A stretch of 64,000 bases of DNA from Armatimonadota bacterium (GCA_023392285.1 JAEVZK010000106.1:1-64000); one strand, 5' to 3'; counted from the stretch's first letter, positions 1 through 7,901 are shown. Notes: a model not told the origin generated them from the sequence alone. A program made the numbers and translations.

Positions 1-582
1 GGTGCATTCCCCGCGCTCACGTTGAACTTCAGCTCGACGTCTGCGATCATGGCCACCGGCTTAGTGCTGTTCGTCGTCATTGCCAGTTCCCTGTACCCCG
101 CGAAGAAGGCGGCTCAAATTGCGGCGCCTGCTCGTGCCGAGCAGGCTCTGGAGTCTGAACCGGAAGGAGACGACTGGGAGATCCCTCTCCCGTTCAGCGT
201 TCCCGCCGAGGAGGCAGCACCGATCATCCGCTTTCTGGCCGAGTGGTTTAAAGCGCACGAAGAATACGCCATTGGCTCTTTCGTCACCGCTGAGACTTCC
301 TTGCAAGACCGTGAAGTGACCGCGACGGCTTGGCTCAATCCTTACGACTTAGGCGTTTCGCAGAAGATGATCCTGCGAGCGGAACCGAGCCAGACGGTAG
401 ACGCATGGAAGGTGACTTTAAAGTTGAGGCGACTATCTGGCCTGCCAGACAACTGGGTTCGGGTTAACAAACGCTTCCAAGCTGAGCTACGTCGCCAATT
501 TTTGCGATGGCGGACGTTAAACGCAGAGGAGCGAGCTCGATTCGAGGGTGAACCTTCGCAATCGTTAGGTCTTTTTCACTGA
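1..582 (+). CDS. FtsX-like ABC permease, C-terminal fragment with long tail
   Basis: The frame is open from base 1, so the 5' part of the gene lies outside the window. The visible protein begins with a hydrophobic segment and the sequence SLYPAKKAAQIAP, the usual ending of the last membrane helix in MacB/LolC/FtsX-type permeases (helix, then YPA..AA...P). Such proteins normally stop a few residues later. This one continues for about 145 more residues as a soluble, probably cytoplasmic tail with mixed charge that I do not recognise. The family exports lipoproteins, peptides or drugs, or regulates cell-wall hydrolases together with an ATPase. The substrate cannot be read here. Confidence 0.7.
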   Translation, partial: GAFPALTLNFSSTSAIMATGLVLFVVIASSLYPAKKAAQIAAPARAEQALESEPEGDDWEIPLPFSVPAEEAAPIIRFLAEWFKAHEEYAIGSFVTAETSLQDREVTATAWLNPYDLGVSQKMILRAEPSQTVDAWKVTLKLRRLSGLPDNWVRVNKRFQAELRRQFLRWRTLNAEERARFEGEPSQSLGLFH

Positions 583-595
583 ATCTTGCAACCTG

Positions 596-624
596 TTGTG
601 CTTGAACGCGTGCATTTGTATACT
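596..624 (+). promoter_or_regulatory. Possible promoter of the SPFH gene
   Basis: TTGTGC at 596-601 and TATACT at 619-624 are separated by 17 bases. The -10 box is good and the -35 box is weak. The predicted start point near 631 leaves a short leader carrying the AGAGGAAGGG ribosome-binding site before the ATG at 653. Confidence 0.4.
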
Positions 625-652
625 TCCTGCAGAGAGGAAGGGAAAAACGAAA

Positions 653-1741
653 ATGAGTTTGTGGGACAAAGTTAAAGGCGAATTTATAGACATCATCCAG
701 TGGACGGATGATGGAACCGACACCCTTGTCTATCGCTTCGAGCGATACGGTAATCAGATCAAGAATGGGGCTCAGCTCACCGTGCGAGAGGGCCAGGCGG
801 CGGTCTTCGTCAACGAGGGCAAGATAGCGGATGTCTTCGGGCCCGGCATGTACACGCTGACTACCGAAAACATGCCCATCCTTTCAACCTTGAAAGGCTG
901 GAAGTACGGATTCAACTCTCCGTTTGTCGCCGAAGTCTATTTCGTAAAGACGACCAGGATCACTGACCTCAAATGGGGCACGATGAACCCGATCATGATG
1001 CGCGACCAAGATTTTGGCATCGTGAGGGTTCGTGCCTTCGGCACGTACGTCATCCAGGTCAAAGATCCTGGGCTTTTCATCCAAAAGTCGGTCGGAACAG
1101 ACGGCAACTTTACCGCCGATGAGATCACTGGTCAAATTCGCAACATCATCGTGTCGCGCTTCGCGGATGTGATTGGCAGCGCAAAAATTCCGGTGCTGGA
1201 TTTGGCTGGCAAATACCAGGAGATGGGTGGATTTCTGACCCAAAACATCAGCCCCTCGATCGAGGAGTACGGCCTTGAGCTGGTTACCATGCTGATCGAG
1301 AATATCTCGCTCCCGCCGGAAGTCGAAGCAGCGATCGATAAGCGATCCTCCATGGGAGCCGTTGGAGATCTGAACAACTATATGAAATTCCAGGCTGCGA
1401 ATTCTCTGGAGAATCCAGGAGGAACCAGTGAGGCCTTCAGCGCTGGGATAGGTTTTTCTATGGCAGGACAGATGGCCCAGCAGATGGGGCAGCAAAATCA
1501 AGCCCAACCGTCCGCTGCGCCGCCTCCAATCCCCGCCGCCGCTCAGTATCATGTGGCGGTCAACGGACAGCAAATGGGGCCGTTTGGAATGGATCAGCTT
1601 CAGTCCCAAGTCACCAGCGGTGAGCTCACAGGCCAATCGCTTGTCTGGAAGAACGGGATGGCGGCGTGGACGCCGGCTTCGCAGGTGCCTGAACTGCAGC
1701 CTCTTTTCGCAAACGTTCCTCCTCCATTGCCGCCTCAGTAG
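653..1741 (+). CDS. SPFH/Band-7 domain protein with C-terminal GYF_2 domain
   Basis: The start ATG at 653 follows a clear AGAGGAAGGG site; the upstream in-frame ATG at 596 has none. The 362-residue protein begins MSLWDKVKGEFIDII and matches the YdjI/virion-core-like SPFH family, with an SPFH core at about residues 25-240. The end is a Gln/Pro-rich linker (about 275-305) and a GYF_2-type domain (about 308-362, with GPFGMDQL and LVWKNGMAAW). SPFH proteins form membrane-associated scaffolds. There is no transmembrane helix, so attachment is probably peripheral. The next gene encodes a zinc-ribbon membrane protein, a pairing often seen with this family, which suggests a joint complex. Function is unknown. 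Confidence 0.85.
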   Translation: MSLWDKVKGEFIDIIQWTDDGTDTLVYRFERYGNQIKNGAQLTVREGQAAVFVNEGKIADVFGPGMYTLTTENMPILSTLKGWKYGFNSPFVAEVYFVKTTRITDLKWGTMNPIMMRDQDFGIVRVRAFGTYVIQVKDPGLFIQKSVGTDGNFTADEITGQIRNIIVSRFADVIGSAKIPVLDLAGKYQEMGGFLTQNISPSIEEYGLELVTMLIENISLPPEVEAAIDKRSSMGAVGDLNNYMKFQAANSLENPGGTSEAFSAGIGFSMAGQMAQQMGQQNQAQPSAAPPPIPAAAQYHVAVNGQQMGPFGMDQLQSQVTSGELTGQSLVWKNGMAAWTPASQVPELQPLFANVPPPLPPQ

Positions 1742-1752
1742 GTAAAACGATG

Positions 1753-1786
1753 GTGTTGCACCCAAGTTGAGATTTGGGTGCAACAC
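1753..1786 (+). repeat. Perfect 13-bp inverted repeat between two genes
   Basis: GTGTTGCACCCAA (1753-1765) pairs perfectly with TTGGGTGCAACAC (1774-1786) around an 8-base loop. No T-run follows, so it is a poor intrinsic terminator. It could be an mRNA-stabilising or processing hairpin, or an operator, between the SPFH gene and its partner. Confidence 0.7.
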
Positions 1787-1812
1787 ACACGCTACCGAGT
1801 AGAAATCCTCCT

Positions 1813-2910
1813 ATGTCCGCTCCCGCGACCGTTACCGAAAAAAGTTTTCCGTGCCAACAATGCGGCGCGAAGTTGATCTACACCCCCGGCACCGATCATC
1901 TCACCTGTCCCTACTGTGGGTTCAAAAATGAGATTCCCCAATCGCCGGACCAGGTCGAGGAACTCGATTTCAATGAATATCTTGATGTCGCTCGGCAGGA
2001 AGCCGTGGCGGATGATCAATCGACGCTGAAATGCTCGGCTTGCGGCGCTGAATTTACGGCTAGCGGAACCGCGGTTTCCGACAGTTGCCCATTTTGTGGA
2101 TCGAACGTGCTGGTCCCGGTTCCTCCAGAGGTGCGGATTCGGCCTAAATCACTCCTGCCTTTCAAGCTTGATCTTAAGGGAGCAAAGGAGGCGTACCAAA
2201 AATGGATTTCGAGCCGGTGGCTGGCCCCTAACGCCCTTAAGAATTTTGCTCGAGACGAGGGCAGGCTCCAGGGTATTTACATTCCGTACTGGACGTATGA
2301 CTGCAACACGACTACTGCCTACTCGGGAATGCGCGGCGTTGCTTACTACCGAGCCGAAACGTATACGGACTCTGACGGAAACACCCAGACCAGAGAGGTT
2401 CGCGAGATTCAATGGTATCCCTGCTCCGGCGTCGTGTTCGACCAATTCGACGATCTACTCGTCCCGGCCTCCAATTCAGTTCCGGAGAAGCATGCGGCGC
2501 GACTAAAAAATTGGGATCTCCCCGACCTCGTCCCCTACACTGAGGCTTACCTAAGCGGCTTTCGCACAGAGCGATACCGGAAGGGCTTGGAGCAGGGATT
2601 CGACGATGCCAAGCTCCTGATGGAGCCGACGATCGATGAATCGATCCGCTTTGACATTGGTGGTGACGAGCAGCGAATCCTCACCAAGGCGTCTCAGTAC
2701 GACAAGATCACCTTTAAGCACATTCTTCTCCCGATTTATCTCGGTGCCTACCGTTTCCATGACAAGGTCTACAGCTATCTTGTCAATGCACGAACCGGAG
2801 AAGTCCAAGGAGATGCGCCAATCTCCGTCTGGAAAGTGATGGGACTCGTTCTGCTTGGCCTTATCATCCTGTTCTTGATCTTCTACATGAAGTCGAAAGG
2901 CAGTCACTAG
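1813..2910 (+). CDS. Zinc-ribbon protein with C-terminal membrane anchor
   Basis: The start is set at ATG 1813, because the upstream ATG at 1774 lies inside the hairpin. The 365-residue protein has two zinc ribbons, CQQC...CPYC (about residues 12-34) and CSAC...CPFC (about 66-85). A long central domain contains IYIPYWTYDC and a conserved WYPCSGVVFDQFDDLLVPAS segment. One transmembrane helix lies near the C-terminus (VMGLVLLGLIILFLIFYM). It resembles the proteins often annotated as TFIIB-type zinc-ribbon or primosomal N'-like partners of SPFH genes. There is no helicase core, so the PriA-like label should not be used. It is probably anchored in the membrane with the SPFH neighbour. Confidence 0.8.
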   Translation: MSAPATVTEKSFPCQQCGAKLIYTPGTDHLTCPYCGFKNEIPQSPDQVEELDFNEYLDVARQEAVADDQSTLKCSACGAEFTASGTAVSDSCPFCGSNVLVPVPPEVRIRPKSLLPFKLDLKGAKEAYQKWISSRWLAPNALKNFARDEGRLQGIYIPYWTYDCNTTTAYSGMRGVAYYRAETYTDSDGNTQTREVREIQWYPCSGVVFDQFDDLLVPASNSVPEKHAARLKNWDLPDLVPYTEAYLSGFRTERYRKGLEQGFDDAKLLMEPTIDESIRFDIGGDEQRILTKASQYDKITFKHILLPIYLGAYRFHDKVYSYLVNARTGEVQGDAPISVWKVMGLVLLGLIILFLIFYMKSKGSH

Positions 2911-2925
2911 CCGGTAATCTGAGTT

Positions 2926-3019
2926 GGGAGCGAATGGGTGCTGGTGTGCCTTGCGGTCTTCAACACCGTTGCGGCCTCGTAAGGGGCTGGGTGGGTTCGA
3001 TTCCTACACGCTCCCGCCA
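2926..3019 (+). tRNA. selC: tRNA-Sec (anticodon UCA), CCA encoded
   Basis: This 94-base element folds as a selenocysteine tRNA. The acceptor GGGAGCG pairs with CGCTCCC and is followed by discriminator G and CCA; the eighth pair would be an A-A mismatch. The D stem has 6 pairs (GGGTGC/GTGCCT) with a 4-base loop. The anticodon loop is CTTCAAC, giving UCA on a GCGGT/ACCGT stem. There is a long variable arm (GGCCTC-GTAA-GGGGCT), and the T arm is GTGGG-TTCGATT-CCTAC. The 6-pair D stem and long variable arm separate it from a UGA-reading tRNA-Trp. It starts 15 bases after the zinc-ribbon gene. No selA, selB, selD or obvious selenoprotein lies in the window. Confidence 0.92.
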
Positions 3020-3034
3020 ACCCTTCCGGCCATC

Positions 3035-3799
3035 TCAGATGGGGATACGGAGGCCATCGTAGCTTAGCGCAATATTTTGTGGAAGCTCGGCATTCGTGCG
3101 GTCGTGGTCGTAATCGCTACTGAGGTGCGTGAAGTAGGTCTGTTTCGCGCCCAGAGTCTTTGACACCTCAATAGCCTTCTCGTAGTTAAAGTGATTGGGG
3201 TGCGACTTGTAGCGCACAGCGTCCAAGATCAGAGTTTCTAGCCCGTACAGCTTCGCCATCTCGTGATCTGGAATATGGCTGACATCCGTGATGTAGGCGA
3301 AGTCTCTTATGCGCAATCCAAGAACGGGCGTTCGGCCATGTTGCACCCGCAAGAACTGGACGGGGAGCCCACAGATCTCTTCTTGAGCCTCAGGCTTATT
3401 CAGTTCAAACCGTGGAAGTTCTATTCCCGGAGGAGGCGAGTCGACGAAGGCATAAGGGAACACCCGCCTCAAGTCCGCCTGAGTCTCTTCGTCTGCCCAA
3501 ATGGGCATCGGGCGCCGCGTCTTAATGCAGATAGAGCGCAGGTCATCCATTCCCATGATGTGATCCGCATGGCTGTGGGTTACAATCACCGCATCGATAT
3601 CGAACAGCTGCTCACGAGCCATCTGCAACCGGAGCTCGGGCGTACAATCCACCAGAAGGTTCCCAGCCGAACCCAAAACGATGATGCTCGACCGTGTACG
3701 CCAGTTTTTAGGATTCGCTAAATAGGCCGACGGATAACGAACGCCCAGCATCGGCACGCCGTTACTCGTGCCGGAGCCGAGAACGACTACCTCTGGCAT
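3035..3799 (-). CDS. PhnP-like metallo-beta-lactamase-fold phosphodiesterase
   Basis: The 254-residue protein opens with VVLGSGTSNGVPMLG, typical of the PhnP/RNase Z branch of the metallo-beta-lactamase fold. It carries the zinc motif THSHADHIMGMDDL (about residues 75-88), further His ligands in VQHGRTPVLG and YITDVSHIP, and a final THLSSDYDH. PhnP proteins hydrolyse cyclic phosphodiesters such as phosphoribosyl 1,2-cyclic phosphate. No other phn gene is nearby, so the true substrate is open. The gene starts 3 bases after the stop of the upstream minus-strand gene, indicating an operon. Confidence 0.85.
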   Translation of the reverse strand: MPEVVVLGSGTSNGVPMLGVRYPSAYLANPKNWRTRSSIIVLGSAGNLLVDCTPELRLQMAREQLFDIDAVIVTHSHADHIMGMDDLRSICIKTRRPMPIWADEETQADLRRVFPYAFVDSPPPGIELPRFELNKPEAQEEICGLPVQFLRVQHGRTPVLGLRIRDFAYITDVSHIPDHEMAKLYGLETLILDAVRYKSHPNHFNYEKAIEVSKTLGAKQTYFTHLSSDYDHDRTNAELPQNIALSYDGLRIPI

Positions 3800-3802
3800 T
3801 TG

Positions 3803-4411
3803 TTAGAGCTCGCCAGCCTTCTGCAGCACTAGTGAGGCCACAATCGTGCTCGGCACATCGGCGTATTGGGAGAGTCGCTCCAAGCATCGCGCAAAGTTAC
3901 GCTCTCCAAGATCATCCCATGTTGCCTGCCCTTGGCGTGCTTCCGCAAGCAAGGCGACCGCTTCTTCGAAAAATCGTGCGCGATTCTGAGGCAGAGATTT
4001 GTTGGGCACAGCTGCATATTTACGACTCAGCTGCTCGAAAACCGCGTCCCAGCTGACCTTGGATTGCAGCTCCGCGCGCATCTTGTTGAGCGATTGTTCG
4101 TTCAAACGCTGCTTTTCAGCATCACGACGCTTCTCAACTTCCCAGTCCGCCTGCTCGGTGCCGTCGATCACTCTCAGCGCAACCGGACCGTTGAGCAAGC
4201 TGCCCATCTTCGTCTCGATCAGACGCTTCGTCGCAGCTAGGCGAAGATGCCCGCCCAGTTCCATTTCACTGTGAGGCAGACCAAGCACGAGATAGCCATT
4301 CTCGTAAGCAATGGGGCGCGCCTGGTTGAGCGCGGTCCACACACCAACACCCGTCACCCCATTCTTAATGTGGGGGAGTGCCTCGGTCCAAATCTCCGCA
4401 AGCTCAGCCAT
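3803..4411 (-). CDS. Hypothetical protein with DnaA N-terminal-like region
   Basis: This is a 202-residue soluble protein. Residues about 5-85 (IWTEALPHIKNGV...VLGLPHSEMELGGHL...VALRVIDG) resemble in pattern the DnaA N-terminal domain and the related C-terminal region of DNA polymerase III tau. The middle is a charged helix (about 88-115), and the rest is helical with FEEAVALLAEARQGQATWDDLG. There is no AAA+ or DNA-binding domain. A TATAAT box lies 8 bases before the ATG, suggesting a leaderless or very short-leader mRNA. Co-transcription with the PhnP-like gene is likely. The DnaA-N resemblance is by eye only. Confidence 0.65.
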   Translation of the reverse strand: MAELAEIWTEALPHIKNGVTGVGVWTALNQARPIAYENGYLVLGLPHSEMELGGHLRLAATKRLIETKMGSLLNGPVALRVIDGTEQADWEVEKRRDAEKQRLNEQSLNKMRAELQSKVSWDAVFEQLSRKYAAVPNKSLPQNRARFFEEAVALLAEARQGQATWDDLGERNFARCLERLSQYADVPSTIVASLVLQKAGEL

Positions 4412-4419
4412 TGAATCCG

Positions 4420-4425
4420 ATTATA
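4420..4425 (-). promoter_or_regulatory. -10 box (TATAAT), near-leaderless start
   Basis: TATAAT on the minus strand lies 8 bases upstream of the ATG at 4411. No ribosome-binding site fits between them. Confidence 0.6.
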
Positions 4426-4456
4426 GAATTTACGCGCCTTGCTTTGCACGAAGACC

Positions 4457-4960
4457 CTAGAGCTCCTTGTACATCTGGCGAGATTCTTCCGAATCTGCGA
4501 GAGGTGTAAACCGCGACAGCCAGTTGCCCTGCATCAGCAGCATCCCTTTCATCCCCTCCCCGGCCGTATCGAAGACCTCGCGCGAAGACTCCAGTTCCTC
4601 CGTCGTTCCGTCCAAGAACTTCACCTTCACGTAATACCGTGCGCGTTCAGCGTCATAGTCGAAGTTATCGAACAACATCTCGCCGAGTTGATTGATCGCA
4701 TACCGCGCCATCACCCTCCCTTCCTGCTCTGGCCGATAGCTACGGGTGGTCATCTTGGAGTGATGGCTAAGTCCCATCACGATCGCTCCTACGACACTGC
4801 CGCCGCCGCCAAAGATCATGAGGAGACCAATTCCGAGAAGTCCCATTTGCCCGGCGAGGAACGAAACCATCGAGATGAGCACGCCCAAGATCAGGCTGAT
4901 CATCCCGTACAACATCATATTGCTGAGAAGCTTCTCCTGCTTCTCATAGGCCGATCTCAT
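4457..4960 (-). CDS. Two-helix membrane protein, unknown function
   Basis: The 167-residue protein has two hydrophobic helices near the N-terminus (about residues 15-37 and 40-63, the second with GGGGSVVGAIVMGL). A soluble domain of about 100 residues follows, containing YYVKVKFLDGTTEELESSREVFD. That beta-rich segment recalls small DUF2500-like domains, but I cannot assign it. Upstream on the opposite strand is tdh, so the two are divergent. The neighbouring minus-strand genes begin 46 bases downstream with their own -10 box. Confidence 0.7.
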   Translation of the reverse strand: MRSAYEKQEKLLSNMMLYGMISLILGVLISMVSFLAGQMGLLGIGLLMIFGGGGSVVGAIVMGLSHHSKMTTRSYRPEQEGRVMARYAINQLGEMLFDNFDYDAERARYYVKVKFLDGTTEELESSREVFDTAGEGMKGMLLMQGNWLSRFTPLADSEESRQMYKEL

Positions 4961-4992
4961 TCACAGTTTGACGAGAGAGAGCCTCCCGTCAG

Positions 4993-5021
4993 TTCACCGC
5001 TCGATGAAGGAAGAGTACAAT
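4993..5021 (+). promoter_or_regulatory. Promoter of tdh (TTCACC-17-TACAAT)
   Basis: TTCACC at 4993-4998 and TACAAT at 5016-5021 are 17 bases apart. The -10 box ends 9 bases before the GTG at 5031, so the transcript would start at or next to the start codon. Confidence 0.6.
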
Positions 5022-5030
5022 CTTCTGTCA

Positions 5031-6062
5031 GTGAGAGCCATCGCGAAGGTGCGGCCGGAACCCGGCGTCGAAATTATCGATGTTCCCGAACCCACCATCA
5101 AACCGGGACACGTCAAAATCAAGCTGGAGGCCGCAAGCGTCTGCGGAACTGATCTCCACATTTATAACTGGGACGAGTGGAGCGCAAGCCGAATTAAGCC
5201 ACCCCGGATTATCGGCCATGAGTTTTGCGGCACTGTCGTGGAAGTCGCCTCCGATGTGGCGGATCGAAAGATCGGCGATTTCGTCGCCAGCGAATCCCAC
5301 ATCGTTTGCGGCCACTGCAAACAATGCCTCAGCGGCCAAGGCCACGTGTGCGTGAATACGAGCATCCTCGGCGTCGATGTCGATGGAGGCTTCGCGGAGT
5401 TTGCCGTGATTCCCTGGCAGAACGCCAGGCCCACCGATCGTTCCGTCCCGAGGAAAATCGCCGCCTTTCAAGATGCTCTCGGAAACGCGGTACACACCGC
5501 ACTCGATGGACCAATCGAGGGTCAATCCCTGCTCATTACGGGCCTCGGGCCAATCGGTCTTTTCGCCGCCTCGATCTGCATGGCGGTTGGCGCAAGCGTC
5601 GTCGTCGGCACCGAGATCAGCGAATATCGCATGGAGATTGCTCGCCAGATCGGAATGGAGCACATCATCGATCCGCGCGAAGCAGGTCTCGAACAAAAAT
5701 TAGATTCACTCGCTCCGGGAGGCTTCGATGGGACCCTCGAAATGTCCGGTCATCCGACTTCCCTGCAACTCGCCATCCGCCACACGCGGCCCGGCGGACG
5801 CATCTCCCTACTCGGCGTGTATCACGAGAACGAGCAGACCGTCGACATGAACGCTCTCGTCTTCAAAGGTCTACGCGTGCAAGGCATTGTCGGACGGAAA
5901 CTTTGGGATACGTGGGATCGTATGGGGCAACTGCTCGATAGCAAGCTCCTCAAACTTGATCCGATCATCACTCATGAGATGCATTTCACCGAATTTCAGA
6001 AGGCGATGGAGCTAATGAATGCGGGCGAGGCCGGAAAGGTCGTTTTCACGTTTGAGGATTAG
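5031..6062 (+). CDS. tdh: L-threonine 3-dehydrogenase, zinc type
   Basis: It catalyses NAD-dependent oxidation of threonine to 2-amino-3-ketobutyrate. The medium-chain dehydrogenase pattern is complete. CGTDLHIYNWDEWS holds the catalytic zinc Cys and the Tdh signature, and GHEFCGTVVEV holds the zinc His/Glu. The structural zinc loop has four Cys (CGHCKQCLSGQGHVC), and the Rossmann motif is GLGPIGLFA. Homology begins at VRAIAKV, so GTG 5031 is preferred; ATG 5004 is the alternative, without a ribosome site. A promoter -10 box sits just before the GTG. No kbl (2-amino-3-ketobutyrate CoA ligase) is adjacent, so the gene seems to be monocistronic. Confidence 0.92.
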   Translation: MRAIAKVRPEPGVEIIDVPEPTIKPGHVKIKLEAASVCGTDLHIYNWDEWSASRIKPPRIIGHEFCGTVVEVASDVADRKIGDFVASESHIVCGHCKQCLSGQGHVCVNTSILGVDVDGGFAEFAVIPWQNARPTDRSVPRKIAAFQDALGNAVHTALDGPIEGQSLLITGLGPIGLFAASICMAVGASVVVGTEISEYRMEIARQIGMEHIIDPREAGLEQKLDSLAPGGFDGTLEMSGHPTSLQLAIRHTRPGGRISLLGVYHENEQTVDMNALVFKGLRVQGIVGRKLWDTWDRMGQLLDSKLLKLDPIITHEMHFTEFQKAMELMNAGEAGKVVFTFED

Positions 6063-6076
6063 CGCCGTCGGCTGAC

Positions 6077-6901
6077 TTACCCGCGTTTTGGATCAGTCAG
6101 GGTTCGCAAGCCATCACCCACGAAGTTGAGTGAAAATATTGTAAGGCTAAGGATCAGGCAGGGCCAGAGCAGATGCATGGGATGTGCATTCATATCCTGC
6201 CTCGCCTGATCGATCATATTGCCCCAACTAGGGTTGGGAGGGAGTACGCCTATGCCAATAAAGCTAAGCGTGCTTTCAGCGAGAATGACTCCGGCAAGAT
6301 CGACCATACTCACCGCGAGGAGCAGTCCACCCAGCTGCGGCAAGATGTGCTTGAGGACCAGATAAGTGGTGGAAGCGCCGCTCGCCTGAGCAGCAATGAC
6401 AAACTCACGGTCACGGAGAGTTGCGACAAGACCGCGGAGTAGGCGTACTACACCCGGCCAGGCGGTGATCGAGAGGGCGACGATCACTGGCAGAACGCCA
6501 CTCTCAAAGAGCGGAATCGTAACGCCCTGAAGGATGCCGATCAGGAGGATGGCGAGGAGAATGTCCGGAAAAGCGAACATCGCGTCGGTCAACCTCATCA
6601 GCGGATACCCGATCCATTTGGGCGCATAGATGCCAAGTACGGCGACGATGACGCCGACGGTGACACTGATCAGCTCAACGGTGATCCCGATCTTCAGCGA
6701 GCTGAGAGCACCGGCGGCAAGTCTGGCCATGACGTCTCGCCCATTTTGATCGGTGCCAAGCCAATGTTGGGCGCTCGGCGGCTGAAAAACAGGGCCGAGT
6801 TTGACAGGATCGATGACGATCGGGACGGCAATTGCGAAGATGAGGAGCAAGACGAGGTAGCCCGCCCCCAGTCCAAGGAGAACTTTCTGAGAGCGCTTCA
6901 A
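6077..6901 (-). CDS. Peptide/nickel-type ABC permease (OppC/DppC-like)
   Basis: This is the inner-membrane subunit of a peptide-type ABC importer. The 274 residues begin with a signal-anchor helix (about 8-30), followed by LGTDQNGRDVMARLAAGA, the hallmark of DppC-type permeases. Further helices and the EAA loop (VIAAQASGASTTYLVLKHILPQ) contact the ATPase. The ATG overlaps the stop of the OppB-like gene by 4 bases, so translation is coupled. No binding protein or ATPase gene is adjacent in the window, so the partners must be encoded elsewhere and the substrate is unknown. Confidence 0.9.
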   Translation of the reverse strand: MKRSQKVLLGLGAGYLVLLLIFAIAVPIVIDPVKLGPVFQPPSAQHWLGTDQNGRDVMARLAAGALSSLKIGITVELISVTVGVIVAVLGIYAPKWIGYPLMRLTDAMFAFPDILLAILLIGILQGVTIPLFESGVLPVIVALSITAWPGVVRLLRGLVATLRDREFVIAAQASGASTTYLVLKHILPQLGGLLLAVSMVDLAGVILAESTLSFIGIGVLPPNPSWGNMIDQARQDMNAHPMHLLWPCLILSLTIFSLNFVGDGLRTLTDPKRG

Positions 6902-7854
6902 ACCTGCGCCTCGCGAATTCTCGGATCGAGGAGCGGCAGGAGGATGTCGACGATGAGGTTGATCGCGATGAACAGTGCGCCAGTGATGAGGACGGTGGCT
7001 TGAATGAGCGGGATGTCTCGCTGCTGGATCGCGGTGATCGCTTTTTGGCCGAGCCCTGGCATATTGTAGGCCGTCTCAACTACGAACGAGCCGGTGAGCA
7101 AATATCCGAAATTGACGCCGATGGCTGCGATGACGGGCAAGATGGCGTTTCGTAGAGCGTGCTTTAAGATGAGCCGAGCCGGTGGGACTCCCTTCGCAAT
7201 CGCGGTCTTGATGAACTCCTGTTGAAGAGTGTCGATCATGCTGGCGCGAGTTAATCTGGTCAACAAGGCCATTGGACGCGCGGCGAGGACGATCACCGGT
7301 AGGGCGATGCCGTAATACAGCGGCAGGTCATGGCGGGTGAACTCGATCCAGGTGCCTGGCAGCTGTCCCATCACGTTGGCGAAAAGATAGACGAGGAGCG
7401 GCAAGAGTACGAAGTTCGGAATCGTAACGCCGAGGGTGCTGACGGTAAGGACAGCAGTGTCGGGCGCACGGCTACGATAGATCGCCGCGATCGTGCCGAG
7501 AAGAAGTCCTATGATGGACGCCAGCAAAATAGCGGCGACGGCGACGGTCATGGTCAGCCGAATGGGTTCGGCGAGGATTTGCTTGACCGGCCGATTCATA
7601 TTGAAGTAGCTCTGCCCGAGGTCGCCTTGGGCAGCCTTCATCACATAGCGGCCGTATTGAACCGGCCACGGCTGATCGAGTCCCAGCTCGACCTCTTTAC
7701 GGTGTACGGCTTCCGGGCTTGCCTTTTCTCCCGCCAAGACTTGAGCCGCGTTGAATGGGGATAGGGAGCCGGCGAAGAACGTGACGAGGCTGATAAACAG
7801 CAGGCTCAAAACCCCGTAGACGAGTCGAAGAAGGATCGCCTTGAGGAGCCGCAC
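6898..7854 (-). CDS. Peptide/nickel-type ABC permease (OppB/DppB-like)
   Basis: This is the partner membrane subunit, 318 residues, with GTG start. It has the DppB N-terminal helix and the periplasmic segment LGLDQPWPVQYGRYVMKAAQGDLG, typical of the family. Six membrane helices follow, with the EAA loop FIKTAIAKGVPPARLILKHALRNAILP. TATACT lies 6 bases before the GTG, which predicts a leaderless mRNA for the two-gene operon. No ATPase or substrate-binding gene adjoins it. Confidence 0.9.
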   Translation of the reverse strand: MRLLKAILLRLVYGVLSLLFISLVTFFAGSLSPFNAAQVLAGEKASPEAVHRKEVELGLDQPWPVQYGRYVMKAAQGDLGQSYFNMNRPVKQILAEPIRLTMTVAVAAILLASIIGLLLGTIAAIYRSRAPDTAVLTVSTLGVTIPNFVLLPLLVYLFANVMGQLPGTWIEFTRHDLPLYYGIALPVIVLAARPMALLTRLTRASMIDTLQQEFIKTAIAKGVPPARLILKHALRNAILPVIAAIGVNFGYLLTGSFVVETAYNMPGLGQKAITAIQQRDIPLIQATVLITGALFIAINLIVDILLPLLDPRIREAQV

Positions 7855-7860
7855 GCGCCA

Positions 7861-7866
7861 AGTATA
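7861..7866 (-). promoter_or_regulatory. -10 box (TATACT) of the OppB-like gene, leaderless
   Basis: TATACT on the minus strand is followed by 6 bases and then the GTG start at 7854. No Shine-Dalgarno sequence is possible in that space. Confidence 0.65.
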
Positions 7867-7901
7867 TCAAGTTTCAACCCGTCGAATCGAGATCGGAAAA
7901 G

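Noticed and set aside
884..1786. 300-residue minus-strand frame opposite the SPFH gene
   Set aside because: No domain, Arg/His-rich, entirely covered by the SPFH/GYF protein on the other strand.
2926..3019. Reading the UCA tRNA as a tRNA-Trp that decodes UGA (altered genetic code)
   Set aside because: The 6-pair D stem and long variable arm are selenocysteine features. Genes here end normally at TGA, as in the TTGA and ATGA overlaps.
4439..5152. 237-residue plus-strand frame running into tdh
   Set aside because: His/Arg-rich shadow of the minus-strand membrane protein at 4457-4960; it conflicts with the tdh start.
5225..5941. 238-residue Arg-rich frame within tdh
   Set aside because: Another frame of tdh with extreme arginine content and no motif.
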